NCBI GenBank assembly: GCA_015066705.1
Contig: SVNV01000010.1
Coordinates: forward strand, 1-64,000
Length of the DNA stretch: 64,000 nt
Source: Ruminococcus sp.
Lineage (GTDB): Bacteria; Bacillota; Clostridia; Oscillospirales; Ruminococcaceae
Reading direction: 5' to 3'
Within the stretch, counting starts at the first letter, position 1; every line of letters begins with the position of its first letter. Positions 36,349 through 45,510 of this stretch are shown here, piece by piece. The notes under the pieces were generated by a model. The model was not told where the DNA came from and ran no database searches. It saw only the letters and a program-made list of their open reading frames with translations. A program made the position numbers and the translations under genes.

Positions 36349-38004
36349 ATGAGCGAACTAAATAATTTCTACAAAAGATTTGTCAATGAAGAATTTGACG
36401 ATAAGGGAAACCTTGTAAAGTTTGAACTCAATACACCTGATAACTATAATTTCAGCTATGATGTTATCGATGAAATTGCAAAAACACATCCTGATAAGGT
36501 TGCTATTCACTGGATGAACGAAAAGGGCGAAGAACATAAATTTACATTCAAGGAGCTTTCCGAAAAATCAAATCAGGTTGCTAATATGTTCCTTGCACAC
36601 GGTGCTAAAAAAGGCGATATGGTAATGGCTGTTCTTAAAAGACATTACGAATTCTGGTTCCTTGTTTATGGACTTATGAAAATCGGCGTTGTAATTATTC
36701 CTGCAACAGACCAGCTTATGACCAAAGACTATGTTTATCGTTTTGAATCAGCTTCTGTTAAGTATGTTGTAGCTACCGGCGAAGGACATACTGTTTCAGA
36801 AATCGAAGCGTCATTTGAAAAGTATAATGGCATTGAAGAAAAATTTATAGTGCACGGTGAAAAGGAAGGCTGGACAAACTTCCTTTCTGAAGTTGAAAAG
36901 TATCCTAAGACTCTTGAAAGAGTTGAAACACAGGTTGATGAACCTATGCTTCTTTACTTCAGCTCTGGAACAACAGGCTATCCAAAGATGGTACTTCATA
37001 GCTACTACTATACTGCTGCACACATTATAACTGCTAAACACTGGCATCACGTTGATGAAAATTCACTCCACCTTACAATTTCTGATACAGGCTGGGGTAA
37101 ATGTGCTTGGGGTAAGCTTTTTGGACAGCTTACATGTGGCGCAACAGTGCTGGTTTATGATTTTGACAGATTTAACCCTGCTGATATGCTTAAAACAATT
37201 CAGGATAAGAAGATTACTTCTTTCTGCGCACCACCTACAATGTATCGTTTCTTTATTAAGGAAGGTATCGAAAACTATGACCTTTCAAACCTTAAGTACG
37301 CTACAATCGCTGGTGAAGCTTTAAACCCTGAAGTGTTCAATAAATTCTATGAATATACAGGTATAAAGCTTATGGAAGGCTTCGGTCAGACTGAAACTGT
37401 TCTTGCTGTTGCAAACCTCTATGGTATGGAACCAAAGCCAGGTTCTATGGGTAAGCCTGTTCCACTTTATAACGTTGATATCGTTGACGAGGACGGAAAT
37501 TCACTTCCAAATGGTGAAGTAGGTGAAATGGTTGTAAGAACTGACGGAAGATACCATAAGGCACTCTTTAAGGAATATTACAGAAATCCGGAAGCTACCG
37601 AAAATGCTTGGCACGATAATATTTATCATACAGGCGATACAGCTTGGCGTGATGAAGATGGATATTTCTGGTATGTAGGAAGAACTGACGACCTTATCAA
37701 GGCGTCAGGCTATCGTATCGGTCCTTTTGAAATCGAAAGCGTTCTTATGGAACACCCATCAGTACTTGAATGTGCAGTAACAGGCGCTAAGGACCCTATC
37801 AGAGGTAACGTTGTTAAGGCTACAATCGTTCTTGCTAAGGGCTGGACTGGTTCAGACGAGCTTGTTAAGGAATTGCAGACTTATGTTAAAAACGCAACTG
37901 CACCTTATAAGTACCCAAGAATTGTTGAGTTTGTTGACGAACTTCCAAAGACAATCAGCGGTAAAATCAGAAGAACTGAAATCAGAGCTAAGGATAATAA
38001 GTAA
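36349..38004 (+). CDS. AMP-forming acyl-CoA synthetase
   Basis: 551 residues, ANL superfamily. The adenylation P-loop YFSSGTTGYPKM is near 204, GFGQTET follows, then YHTGDTAW, GYRIGPFEIES and the C-terminal lysine motif TISGKIRRTEIR. The layout matches medium-chain or acetyl/propionyl-type acyl-CoA synthetases. The enzyme activates a carboxylic acid with ATP and CoA; the chain length is not readable. The preceding XRE-cupin gene is its likely regulator. Confidence 0.92.
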   Translation: MSELNNFYKRFVNEEFDDKGNLVKFELNTPDNYNFSYDVIDEIAKTHPDKVAIHWMNEKGEEHKFTFKELSEKSNQVANMFLAHGAKKGDMVMAVLKRHYEFWFLVYGLMKIGVVIIPATDQLMTKDYVYRFESASVKYVVATGEGHTVSEIEASFEKYNGIEEKFIVHGEKEGWTNFLSEVEKYPKTLERVETQVDEPMLLYFSSGTTGYPKMVLHSYYYTAAHIITAKHWHHVDENSLHLTISDTGWGKCAWGKLFGQLTCGATVLVYDFDRFNPADMLKTIQDKKITSFCAPPTMYRFFIKEGIENYDLSNLKYATIAGEALNPEVFNKFYEYTGIKLMEGFGQTETVLAVANLYGMEPKPGSMGKPVPLYNVDIVDEDGNSLPNGEVGEMVVRTDGRYHKALFKEYYRNPEATENAWHDNIYHTGDTAWRDEDGYFWYVGRTDDLIKASGYRIGPFEIESVLMEHPSVLECAVTGAKDPIRGNVVKATIVLAKGWTGSDELVKELQTYVKNATAPYKYPRIVEFVDELPKTISGKIRRTEIRAKDNK

Positions 38005-38012
38005 AATAATAC

Positions 38013-38046
38013 AGCGGTTTTCATTATTGGAAACCGCTTGTGCTTT
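38013..38046 (+). terminator. Candidate terminator after the acyl-CoA synthetase
   Basis: A 10-bp stem (38013-38022 with 38029-38038, one G-T pair, 6-base loop) followed by a weak T-rich tract. It lies 8 bases after the stop and 16 bases before the next start, so read-through is likely. Confidence 0.55.
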
Positions 38047-38062
38047 ATGAAAGGTGAAATAT

Positions 38063-38653
38063 ATGCTTCTTTATGAGTATCCGCCTAAAATAGATAAAAG
38101 AACAGCCCAGCTTGTGGAATTCAGTGCGGCAAATGAACGTAAAAAGATTAAAAAAAATGCAACTAAAAGCCTTGTTATAGGGCTGATTATAGTGTTGATT
38201 TCATTTTTTGTTCCACAGACTGTGGTTAAAATATTTATATTACTGATAGCAGGTTTTAATATTTTTACAGCGTACCTTCTTTATAAATCAGCCGAACAGA
38301 TTAACGATAAAAACAACTGGACAAGAATTTATGACGACCATATTGAACATTCACAAACAAGTGTGGTGTCAGGTAAAGCTACTGAGATTTCTTTTTACTA
38401 TGATGATGTTGAAAAAACCTCTCAGAATCTTCTCGGAGAGATGGTCTTTAACCTGAAAAACACGGAAAATACCAAAGTTTTTGTAAAAACCAAAAAGGGA
38501 ACTAAAGAAGCTCCGGTTAAAAACAATACTGTTTCACTGTATTTTGTAAATAGTAAGCCGAAGATTTTTCTTATTGATAATCTGTACGAAAAAATAAATT
38601 ACCCTAAAAAGAATTACCTTGTTATCGAAGATGATGAGGATACTGATTTTTGA
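38063..38653 (+). CDS. Membrane protein with two helices and PH-like C-terminus, unknown
   Basis: 196 residues from ATG 38063, chosen because AAAGGTG lies 6 bases upstream; the frame also has GTG 38054. Two adjacent membrane helices (about 35-55 and 58-78) are followed by a beta-rich soluble part (RIYDDHIEHSQTSVVSG...) that resembles YcxB-like or bacterial PH domains, and an acidic end (EDDEDTDF). I do not assign a family. The following gap to ireB is AT-rich with its own promoter. Confidence 0.7.
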   Translation: MLLYEYPPKIDKRTAQLVEFSAANERKKIKKNATKSLVIGLIIVLISFFVPQTVVKIFILLIAGFNIFTAYLLYKSAEQINDKNNWTRIYDDHIEHSQTSVVSGKATEISFYYDDVEKTSQNLLGEMVFNLKNTENTKVFVKTKKGTKEAPVKNNTVSLYFVNSKPKIFLIDNLYEKINYPKKNYLVIEDDEDTDF

Positions 38654-38720
38654 TTTTTGTTTAAAATTACAATTTAAACTGCTTATTTTTGTAATTATCA
38701 TATAAAATTTTAAAAAAGAC

Positions 38721-38749
38721 TTGTTATTTTTCTTAAATTAGAATATAAT
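38721..38749 (+). promoter_or_regulatory. Sigma-A-type promoter of ireB
   Basis: TTGTTA (38721-38726), 17-base spacer, TATAAT (38744-38749), 34 bases before ATG 38784. Confidence 0.8.
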
Positions 38750-38783
38750 AGAAATTGAAGATAAGACAAAGGAGGAATAGCCG

Positions 38784-39029
38784 ATGCACGACCAGACCAT
38801 GACCTTTTCAGTCAAGGATGATAAGGAAAAAGAAATGAAAAAAACTTTGATGATTATTTATGACGCTTTGAGAGAAAAAGGCTATAATCCTATAAACCAG
38901 ATTGTAGGCTATATTCTTTCTGAGGACCCGACATACATAACCACCTATAATAATGCAAGAAGCTTAATCAGACATATCGACAGAGACGAGCTTCTTCAGG
39001 CATTGGTTAAATCATATATACAGTACTGA
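38784..39029 (+). CDS. ireB: IreB family regulatory phosphoprotein (UPF0297)
   Basis: 81 residues with the nearly invariant family pattern: MTFSVKDD near the start, [24 protein letters not shown] and [18 protein letters not shown]. In Enterococcus faecalis IreB is phosphorylated on N-terminal threonines by the PASTA kinase IreK and affects antimicrobial tolerance; here Thr5 and Thr7 are candidate sites. In many Firmicutes it lies with ruvX and mltG; here it stands alone between its own promoter and terminator. Confidence 0.95.
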   Translation: MHDQTMTFSVKDDKEKEMKKTLMIIYDALREKGYNPINQIVGYILSEDPTYITTYNNARSLIRHIDRDELLQALVKSYIQY

Positions 39030-39034
39030 TATTA

Positions 39035-39062
39035 AAAACGTCTGTTTTCAGGCGTTTTTTAT
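39035..39062 (+). terminator. Terminator of ireB
   Basis: A 10-bp stem (39035-39044 with 39049-39058, one G-T pair, TTTT loop) running into T's. Confidence 0.88.
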
Positions 39063-39065
39063 TTT

Positions 39066-39106
39066 AAAAAAAGCAAAGTGGTAATGAGTTTTTCTCACTA
39101 CCACTT
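39066..39106 (-). terminator. Terminator of MoxR cassette 2
   Basis: A 13-bp stem with one mismatch (39094-39106 with 39076-39088, TTTTT loop). On the minus strand it is followed by TTGC and seven T's. It begins 5 bases past the transglutaminase stop. Confidence 0.85.
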
Positions 39107-39111
39107 ATTTT

Positions 39112-41787
39112 TTAATATAAAAATCTGAAATACTTTAAAATAAGCTTTCTTAGAGGCGAAACCTTTGTATAAATCTCATTTCTCAGCTTGTTGTAAAGAG
39201 TGAATGCAAATTCGTAAGAATCTTCAGTTACAATGTTTCTGCTCATATCAGCTTCAACAGCAAGAATGATAAATTCGTTGAATTCATCGGGATTTACCGT
39301 TATTTCAAACTTTTCAAGCTGTTCATAAAGGCTACTTGCGTCCTGAATGTCAGTTCTGAAATCATTGACATTGACTTTTACAGCACTAAGTATTTTCAAC
39401 AGGTATCCGTAAATCTCAATTATAGCCTTATTTCTGTCAGAATCTGAAACCAAAGTTTCGTGCTTTCTGCGTTTGTTGTCGTAAATGAGCTTCCATAAAT
39501 ATAGGAGTAACAGAATACTTACAATCACTAAAACAGTTGACACAACAATACGGATTATCTTTTCATAATCAGTCTTGTTTCCGTTTGGAGATTTGTGTTC
39601 AAGTGTTGTGATAGTAGTTGAATCTTCATTGTTATTGTCAGGATTGCTATTATGATTATCCTTGGAAGTTGATGTGATTTCTTCTTTTTTGGTCGTAGTT
39701 GTTGTTTCCTTTTTGGTTGTTGTGGTAGTTTCCGGGTCTACGTAATTTTCCATAGCATCTTCATAGTTAGGAGTAAACTCCACAGGAATCCAACCAATGC
39801 TCTTAACAAAGACCTCACACCACGCATGTGCATATTTGTCTTTGATTTCAGCTCTGTAGGTTCCTGTTGTTTCATCTGATAGAAACTCTTCTCTTGGTGC
39901 TACATATCCTTCGACATATCTTGCAGGGAAGCCGAATGCTCTCATCAGCAATGTACCTGCAGATGCAAAATATGTGCAGTAACCCTTTTTCTGTTCTTCT
40001 AAGAAGTACTGAACAAAATCTTCACCCATTGGTGTTCTGCCTGGTTCGAGAGTGTAAGTATAGTTGTCATCAAAATACTTTTGAATTAGTGCTGATACGT
40101 TATTAACACAGTTAATGTCATCATATCGGTAAGCATTTAAATTTAAAAAGCCGTCCTCAAGACAATCATAATCTAAGTAATTTTTGTATTCTGATATAGA
40201 TAACATATCATCTAAATTGTGAAAATAGCTTTCATAGCTTATTAAATGTCCATATTCTAAATAATCAAAATAACTTTCAAAGGCTTCTATGCTGATTTCG
40301 TTGTAAGTATTTCTGATAATTTCATCATCAAAATCAAGATAGTTTTCATATACGAAATCTTCATATTCTATATAGTCTTCTAAATTCATAGGAAGAAGAA
40401 ACTCTTGATAATTTGGTATAGATTCAGAATAACGAATATGGTTTTCGTATGAGTAAGAATAGCTGTTTTCAGTTGTTTTCAAATATAAATCGTTAACCGT
40501 ATATGTATTTGTAATCGTACTGAAATCAGCTGAATAAGGCATATAAAAACAATTGCTTTGGGTTTTGTCTTCAATAAATATCTTTTTAGGTTCTGTTGGA
40601 ACAACAGAAGAATTGTTTATCAGAAGTGAACTGTAATCCTGAAAATCATATTCAGAACTATCAAATAAATATTCATAGTCTTTATAAACATCAGCATCAA
40701 GCTGTTTCCATGAGTTTTTATTATATACTCCCGATGAAACTCCTTTTAAATATAAAACATTTGCAGTAAATAGGTCTTCAATTTCTATTTCAAGCATAAC
40801 CTTGTTTTTGAATTTGATTTTACTTTTATTACCGAGTCTACCTCCGAAGAAATCAGGATTGTCTGAAAAATTCGTGTTAATGTTAAAGTTTCCAAGAATG
40901 TCGTCGACGTAAGAGGGAATTTCCTCAACCTCAAAATTTTCTAAAGCGTTTTTTATTGATAAACGGGTGTTGTTTATGCTGTCTGGTCTGTCTCCGTAAA
41001 TACTGCTGATTATCAGAGAAAAAACAAGTACGATTAAGCTAAGAACAGCAATAAATATAGATGCCCTTGAACCACTATGAAATATCTGGCTTTCTGAGTT
41101 TGAATAAAACACGTTCTTGCCTGTTTTAGGTAAATACTTATCACCCTTTGAATACTTAACATTAGTACCTATACAGTTTTGTGAGCAAAGCACTATAAAC
41201 CACACACAGAGAAGCACAAAGAAGCAAAAGTAGTCAGGTACAAATCCCCAGAATATACCAAGTTCAAGAAAAGGGAATGTCAGACTTAGTGTACCTATAA
41301 AGCTGAAACGATAAAACAATGTGAAACAGAGCCCTACTATCACCAGAAACAGTATCAGCGTATAAGAAAGATTTATATAAGAATATTTGTTAATGTTTGA
41401 AATGTCATTGAAAAGCTTCTCAGCATCAACAGCTTCCAGATATTTATTGATAATGTGCTGAAAACCAAGAATTATGTCTTTTGTTTTTAAAATAAAAAAC
41501 AAAACAATAATTCCAATAACGAATATGCTGCATACCTTTACAATTTTGCTTTTTAATTTAAAAGAGCATAATAGTAAAGTTGCAACAATATCAAACAATA
41601 TCAATGCAGTCAGATTCATTTCCATCTTTATTGAACTTACAAATGCGCCTATTGTGCATATTGAAGTCAGCATTACAAGAAATATTCTGAATAAATAGGT
41701 AAAACCAATATCGTTGTTACTGAAATCAGAAATCATCTCTCTTTTCAGTACGATGCCGTTATTAGTCAATGATTTGTTTTTCTTCAT
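39112..41787 (-). CDS. Large membrane transglutaminase-like protein (cassette 2)
   Basis: 891 residues. About seven membrane helices occupy residues 25-270. A long extracytoplasmic part follows, including an unusual Tyr/Asp/Glu-rich insert (about 468-545) with repeated EYxxYLD-like units. The transglutaminase core has KKGYCTYFASAGTLLMRAFG (Cys) and YAHAWCEVFVKSIGW (His), then EFTP. A Thr/Lys-rich linker with two ETTTTTKK units (about 685-710) leads to a last membrane helix and a DUF4129-like tail. It is longer than its cassette 1 paralogue (715). The target is unknown. Confidence 0.9.
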   Translation of the reverse strand: MKKNKSLTNNGIVLKREMISDFSNNDIGFTYLFRIFLVMLTSICTIGAFVSSIKMEMNLTALILFDIVATLLLCSFKLKSKIVKVCSIFVIGIIVLFFILKTKDIILGFQHIINKYLEAVDAEKLFNDISNINKYSYINLSYTLILFLVIVGLCFTLFYRFSFIGTLSLTFPFLELGIFWGFVPDYFCFFVLLCVWFIVLCSQNCIGTNVKYSKGDKYLPKTGKNVFYSNSESQIFHSGSRASIFIAVLSLIVLVFSLIISSIYGDRPDSINNTRLSIKNALENFEVEEIPSYVDDILGNFNINTNFSDNPDFFGGRLGNKSKIKFKNKVMLEIEIEDLFTANVLYLKGVSSGVYNKNSWKQLDADVYKDYEYLFDSSEYDFQDYSSLLINNSSVVPTEPKKIFIEDKTQSNCFYMPYSADFSTITNTYTVNDLYLKTTENSYSYSYENHIRYSESIPNYQEFLLPMNLEDYIEYEDFVYENYLDFDDEIIRNTYNEISIEAFESYFDYLEYGHLISYESYFHNLDDMLSISEYKNYLDYDCLEDGFLNLNAYRYDDINCVNNVSALIQKYFDDNYTYTLEPGRTPMGEDFVQYFLEEQKKGYCTYFASAGTLLMRAFGFPARYVEGYVAPREEFLSDETTGTYRAEIKDKYAHAWCEVFVKSIGWIPVEFTPNYEDAMENYVDPETTTTTKKETTTTTKKEEITSTSKDNHNSNPDNNNEDSTTITTLEHKSPNGNKTDYEKIIRIVVSTVLVIVSILLLLYLWKLIYDNKRRKHETLVSDSDRNKAIIEIYGYLLKILSAVKVNVNDFRTDIQDASSLYEQLEKFEITVNPDEFNEFIILAVEADMSRNIVTEDSYEFAFTLYNKLRNEIYTKVSPLRKLILKYFRFLY

Positions 41788-41800
41788 AATTTTCTACCAG

Positions 41801-43003
41801 TTAAAACTTTAATTGTTCTATACTTTTTGAAATGTTATTATCTTTGATAATGAAGAGATTGATGCCATCAGGGACAGGGTAACATTCAAAATCAATCTCA
41901 TCTGCACAAATTACAGTAATGTCACTGATTGTGTTTTCTGAAATAAATTCAAGCTCATTCTTGCTTATACACGAAGTGAAATAAACGATTTTCTGCTTGC
42001 CGTTATACTCTGAGCTTAAATAATCGCAGATTACTGACTGTTCAGAAGGCGTTCCTTTAGCCTTTAAAAGCTCAGAAACAGCATATCTGCATTCATCTAT
42101 ATCAGTTATTGTATTCCTGCTGAATTCGTTTGTTATACGGTCAAAATAAACTACGTTGTGAATAACTTCTTTTTCGCAAAGACAGTATGAAAAAGAAAAA
42201 ATAGCTTCGAGGCATATATCAAACGTAGTTAAGGCCTTGAATATCTCATTTGCGTTGCTGATTTTAGAATCAAACAACAGAAAGGTGTTGTTTGCTATCG
42301 GCAGCGAGAAATCCTTTACGTAGGTTTCCTCTGATTTTGCGGAAATTTTCCAGTGAATTCTGTTAAGCTTGTCACCGGGGGCATACTCGTGAATATCAAA
42401 GATTTCCGAAGGGTCGTCGCCTTTCTGAGTTTTTGACATATATTCGCTTTCGTAGTCAACAGTGTTTGCAATGTTTACTTCAAGGTCGATTTCTGAAATA
42501 TCAGGAAAAACAAGACTGTTTACTGTTGTTTTAGAAGCATTGAGCTTTCGTGCTTTGAACTTTTTCTTATGAAGCAAAAGCAAGTCATAAACCACAATAC
42601 TTTCTATTTTTGCAGTAACCCCACCGCAGAATTCAGGTTTTATTACAGACGAAAGCTTCTGTGTGTTGTTTGCTCTTGCAAAAGTGCTTACAACATAATT
42701 GTCCCACACACCAAGAAAATCATTTTTGTATGATATAGTAATATCTACTCTTGATATAGGAATAAAGCTTTTGTTATTAACTATGAGATTAAGGATTATC
42801 GCATCATTTTTAGAAACATTCATACTTGAGCTTCTTAAGGATAAGTCAAGCTTTTTTCTTGAAATACAGAATAAAATCCATGTAACAACAGGCATAATCA
42901 GTACAAACATCAGCATTACAAAAGAGATAACGTCAATGTACATGATGTAAAATATAAATATACCAATAAGCATAAATATATAGAATATTTTTACACTAAT
43001 CAT
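41801..43003 (-). CDS. DUF58 domain protein (cassette 2)
   Basis: 400 residues. Two N-terminal membrane helices (about 5-48) are followed by a beta-rich part and the DUF58 signature EYAPGDKLNRIHWKISAKSEE. Its ATG overlaps the MoxR stop codon by four bases (ATGA), so translation is coupled. Same build as the cassette 1 DUF58 protein but clearly diverged. It precedes the transglutaminase gene by 13 bases. Confidence 0.9.
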   Translation of the reverse strand: MISVKIFYIFMLIGIFIFYIMYIDVISFVMLMFVLIMPVVTWILFCISRKKLDLSLRSSSMNVSKNDAIILNLIVNNKSFIPISRVDITISYKNDFLGVWDNYVVSTFARANNTQKLSSVIKPEFCGGVTAKIESIVVYDLLLLHKKKFKARKLNASKTTVNSLVFPDISEIDLEVNIANTVDYESEYMSKTQKGDDPSEIFDIHEYAPGDKLNRIHWKISAKSEETYVKDFSLPIANNTFLLFDSKISNANEIFKALTTFDICLEAIFSFSYCLCEKEVIHNVVYFDRITNEFSRNTITDIDECRYAVSELLKAKGTPSEQSVICDYLSSEYNGKQKIVYFTSCISKNELEFISENTISDITVICADEIDFECYPVPDGINLFIIKDNNISKSIEQLKF

Positions 43004-43980
43004 AAAATACCGGCCTTTGCTACTTTCGGGACTTCAACTGAATTTACAATTTCTGTAATGATGCTGTTTATGTCAGCACCATTTACCTTGGCCTTTGAAT
43101 TAAGAATAATTCTGTGACCAATAACGTCATTGATAGCATATAAAACATCATCAGGCTGTGCGTAATTTCTTCCTTTTAAAAGAGCAGTAGCCTTTGTTAT
43201 GTTGATGAGTGCAATAGCACCTCTCGGACTTACACCGAGCTTTATGAAATTATGCTCTCTAGTGGCTTTTACAATCTTTGCAACATATTCGTAAACCTTA
43301 TCAGAAACGAAAATTTCATCGACAACTTTTCTTGCTTTTCTGAGCTGTTCAACACTTACAACAGCGTTCACAGTATCAATAGGATTTCCGCCCTCCTTTG
43401 ACTTGAGCATACCGATTTCGCTTTCAAGGTCAGGATATCCCATAGAAAGCTTTATAATAAATCTGTCAAGCTGTGATTCAGGAAGCATCTGTGTGCCGAT
43501 TGAACCGATAGGATTCTGTGTGGCAATTACAATGTAAGGGTCAGGAGCATTTTTGGTAATGCCTTCGATAGTGATTTTACCTTCTTCCATAATCTGTAAA
43601 AGTGCAGACTGTGTCTTGCTTGAAGTTCTGTTGATTTCGTCAGCAAGAAAGAGATTTGTCAAAGCAGCGCCTTCCTTAAAAACGAAGGTGCTGTTTTCCT
43701 TATTGTATATAGAATAACCGGTCACATCTGACGGAAGTACGTCAGGTGTGAATTGAAGTCTTTTGTAATCAAGAGATAACGATTTTGAAAGGGCAAGTGC
43801 CAGAGTGGTTTTACCAACCCCCGGAATGTCTTCAAATAGGATATGCCCCTTAGCAAGAATTGCAACAAGAGATTTTATGATAACTTCGTCTTTACCTATA
43901 ATTACTTTTTTGATTTCGTTAATTATGGCTTTTATGTTGTTGATTGCCTCAATTTGTTCCGCTGTCAATGACACCTGCAT
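43000..43980 (-). CDS. MoxR family AAA+ ATPase (cassette 2)
   Basis: 326 residues. Walker A EDIPGVGKTTLA, Walker B LFLADEINRTSSKTQSALLQIMEEG, sensor region VIATQNPIGSIGTQMLPESQLDRF, and the lid segment VSPRGAIALINITKATALLKGR. It is the ATPase of the second MoxR-DUF58-transglutaminase set, first in its operon, with AAAGGA before the ATG. Diverges from cassette 1 in the N-terminal extension and lid. Confidence 0.93.
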   Translation of the reverse strand: MQVSLTAEQIEAINNIKAIINEIKKVIIGKDEVIIKSLVAILAKGHILFEDIPGVGKTTLALALSKSLSLDYKRLQFTPDVLPSDVTGYSIYNKENSTFVFKEGAALTNLFLADEINRTSSKTQSALLQIMEEGKITIEGITKNAPDPYIVIATQNPIGSIGTQMLPESQLDRFIIKLSMGYPDLESEIGMLKSKEGGNPIDTVNAVVSVEQLRKARKVVDEIFVSDKVYEYVAKIVKATREHNFIKLGVSPRGAIALINITKATALLKGRNYAQPDDVLYAINDVIGHRIILNSKAKVNGADINSIITEIVNSVEVPKVAKAGIL

Positions 43981-44001
43981 ATTTATCGTCCTTTCATTTA
44001 G

Positions 44002-44030
44002 TTATATTTTATAAAATTATAGCATACATC
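44002..44030 (+). promoter_or_regulatory. Candidate sigma-E promoter of the spoIIIA operon
   Basis: TTATATT (44002-44008), 14-base spacer, CATACATC (44023-44030), against the sigma-E consensus KMATATT, 14-15 bases, CATACAMT. It is 84 bases before spoIIIAA, whose Bacillus homologue is transcribed by sigma-E in the mother cell. It overlaps a divergent sigma-A promoter, and the CATAC core is partly shared with the extended -10 of that promoter. Confidence 0.55.
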
Positions 44031-44044
44031 ATCAAATAAATCAA
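44016..44044 (-). promoter_or_regulatory. Sigma-A promoter with extended -10, MoxR cassette 2
   Basis: On the minus strand: TTGATT (44044-44039), 17-base spacer, TGC then TATAAT (44021-44016), 36 bases before ATG 43980. Confidence 0.8.
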
Positions 44045-44113
44045 CAAGTAAGTAATATTTTACAATCTGGAATCATAGTATTTATCAAGCTTGTACGAAA
44101 GGAACGATAACAT

Positions 44114-45058
44114 ATGATAAAGGAAAACTCCAAAATAGATAAGGCTCTCGAAATTCTTCCTGAAAAACTCAGAATAAATGTAATGAGAATACCTGAAATA
44201 GAAAGAATGCGTATTCAGGATATCAGATTAAGGCTTAACAAATATCTTTCTGTAACCGTGTTTGACAGCGAATATTTTGTTACAGAGTCGGGAGTGCTTA
44301 CAAGAAACCCTGAAAATGCTGTAAAGGTCATTAAATCGGATATTGAAAACACCTTCAACACAGCATTTCAGAATTCAATACATAGCTTTAAAAGAGAAAT
44401 ATCACAGGGTTATATAACAATAAATGGCGGAAACAGAGTCGGTTTCTGTGGAAATGCTGTGTTTAATCCTATGCGTGAATACGGCGTTGACAGTGTCAAG
44501 GATATTTCATCAATAAATATCCGTGTCGCAAGAGAAGTAAATGGTTGTAGTTTTGATATATTTACAAGAGTATTCGGTGATGGAGTTAAAAGCCTTCTGA
44601 TTATAGGTGCTCCTTGCTCTGGAAAGACAACTGTTTTAAGAGACTTGTGTGCGAATCTTTCAAAATATCACAGAATTTCTCTTATCGACGAAAGAAATGA
44701 AATTTCCTCTACAATCAGCGGCACGCCTCAGAACAATGTAGGAAATCTTACAGATGTATTTTGCTGTTATAACAAATACGATGGAATTATGACCGCTGTT
44801 AAGGTTATGTCGCCTGAGATACTTATCTGTGATGAAATCGGGTCAAAAGATGATAATAAAGCTCTGGAATACGCTGTGAATTCTGGTGTTTCGCTAATTG
44901 CTACTGCTCACTGTACGGATTACGAAGATGCTAAAAAAAGAATTACGGTTTCTAAGCTTTTAAAAGAAGGCGCATTTGATTATGTGGCTGTTTTAGGAAA
45001 AGGTAGTATGTGCGGAAAGCTTTTAAAGCTCATAAAAGTCGGTGGTAAAAATGATTAA
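44114..45058 (+). CDS. spoIIIAA: Stage III sporulation protein AA
   Basis: 314 residues, a secretion-type ATPase. Walker A GAPCSGKT is at 165-172, Walker B is ILICDEIGSKDD, and the acidic RISLIDERNEI block is typical of SpoIIIAA. It is the presumed motor of the SpoIIIA-SpoIIQ channel that feeds the forespore. AAAGGA precedes the ATG. It overlaps spoIIIAB by 8 bases. First of the eight-gene spoIIIA operon. Confidence 0.96.
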   Translation: MIKENSKIDKALEILPEKLRINVMRIPEIERMRIQDIRLRLNKYLSVTVFDSEYFVTESGVLTRNPENAVKVIKSDIENTFNTAFQNSIHSFKREISQGYITINGGNRVGFCGNAVFNPMREYGVDSVKDISSINIRVAREVNGCSFDIFTRVFGDGVKSLLIIGAPCSGKTTVLRDLCANLSKYHRISLIDERNEISSTISGTPQNNVGNLTDVFCCYNKYDGIMTAVKVMSPEILICDEIGSKDDNKALEYAVNSGVSLIATAHCTDYEDAKKRITVSKLLKEGAFDYVAVLGKGSMCGKLLKLIKVGGKND

Positions 45059-45494
45059 AATAGCAGGCTTTATTGCAGTAATTATTTCGACATCACTGAT
45101 AGGAATGACACTATCTGAGAATATAACAAAACGATACAGTCAACTTAGAAATGTTATTCGTATGCTTAGTGAATTCAAAACACGACTTGAATATCATCTT
45201 CCAACAAGGGAAGAATTATTTTCTTATGTTTTCAGTAAAAACGAATTCAAATTGTTTGAAAGTCGGAATCTTCATCTCACAAAACTGAATGATAATGAAA
45301 AACAACTGCTAACAGATTTTTATAACCAGCTTGGAAGTTCGGATTTACAAAGCCAGCTTTCTTCAATAGAAATATATATAAAGGATTTTGAAAAGGAGCT
45401 TTCAGAGCTTGCCGCAATAAAGGATAACCGTTGCAGGCTTTTAAGCACCGGTGGTGTATTATCGGGATTTTTTATCTGTTTGCTTCTTGTCTGA
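45051..45494 (+). CDS. spoIIIAB: Stage III sporulation protein AB
   Basis: 147 residues from ATG 45051 (GGTGG just upstream; the frame opens at GTG 45042). An N-terminal membrane helix, a helical cytoplasmic part with RMLSEFKTRLEYHLPTREELF, and a C-terminal membrane helix (LLSTGGVLSGFFICLLLV). SpoIIIAB resembles GspF-type secretion proteins and lies at the membrane base of the forespore channel. Confidence 0.93.
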   Translation: MIKIAGFIAVIISTSLIGMTLSENITKRYSQLRNVIRMLSEFKTRLEYHLPTREELFSYVFSKNEFKLFESRNLHLTKLNDNEKQLLTDFYNQLGSSDLQSQLSSIEIYIKDFEKELSELAAIKDNRCRLLSTGGVLSGFFICLLLV

Positions 45495-45510
45495 AAGGAG
45501 ATAAAAAACA

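Noticed and set aside
38654..38720. AT-rich dyads before ireB (GTTTAAA/TTTAAAC and ATTACAA/TTGTAAT)
   Set aside because: Almost pure A/T stems with long loops and no T-run at the right place; expected by chance in such sequence.
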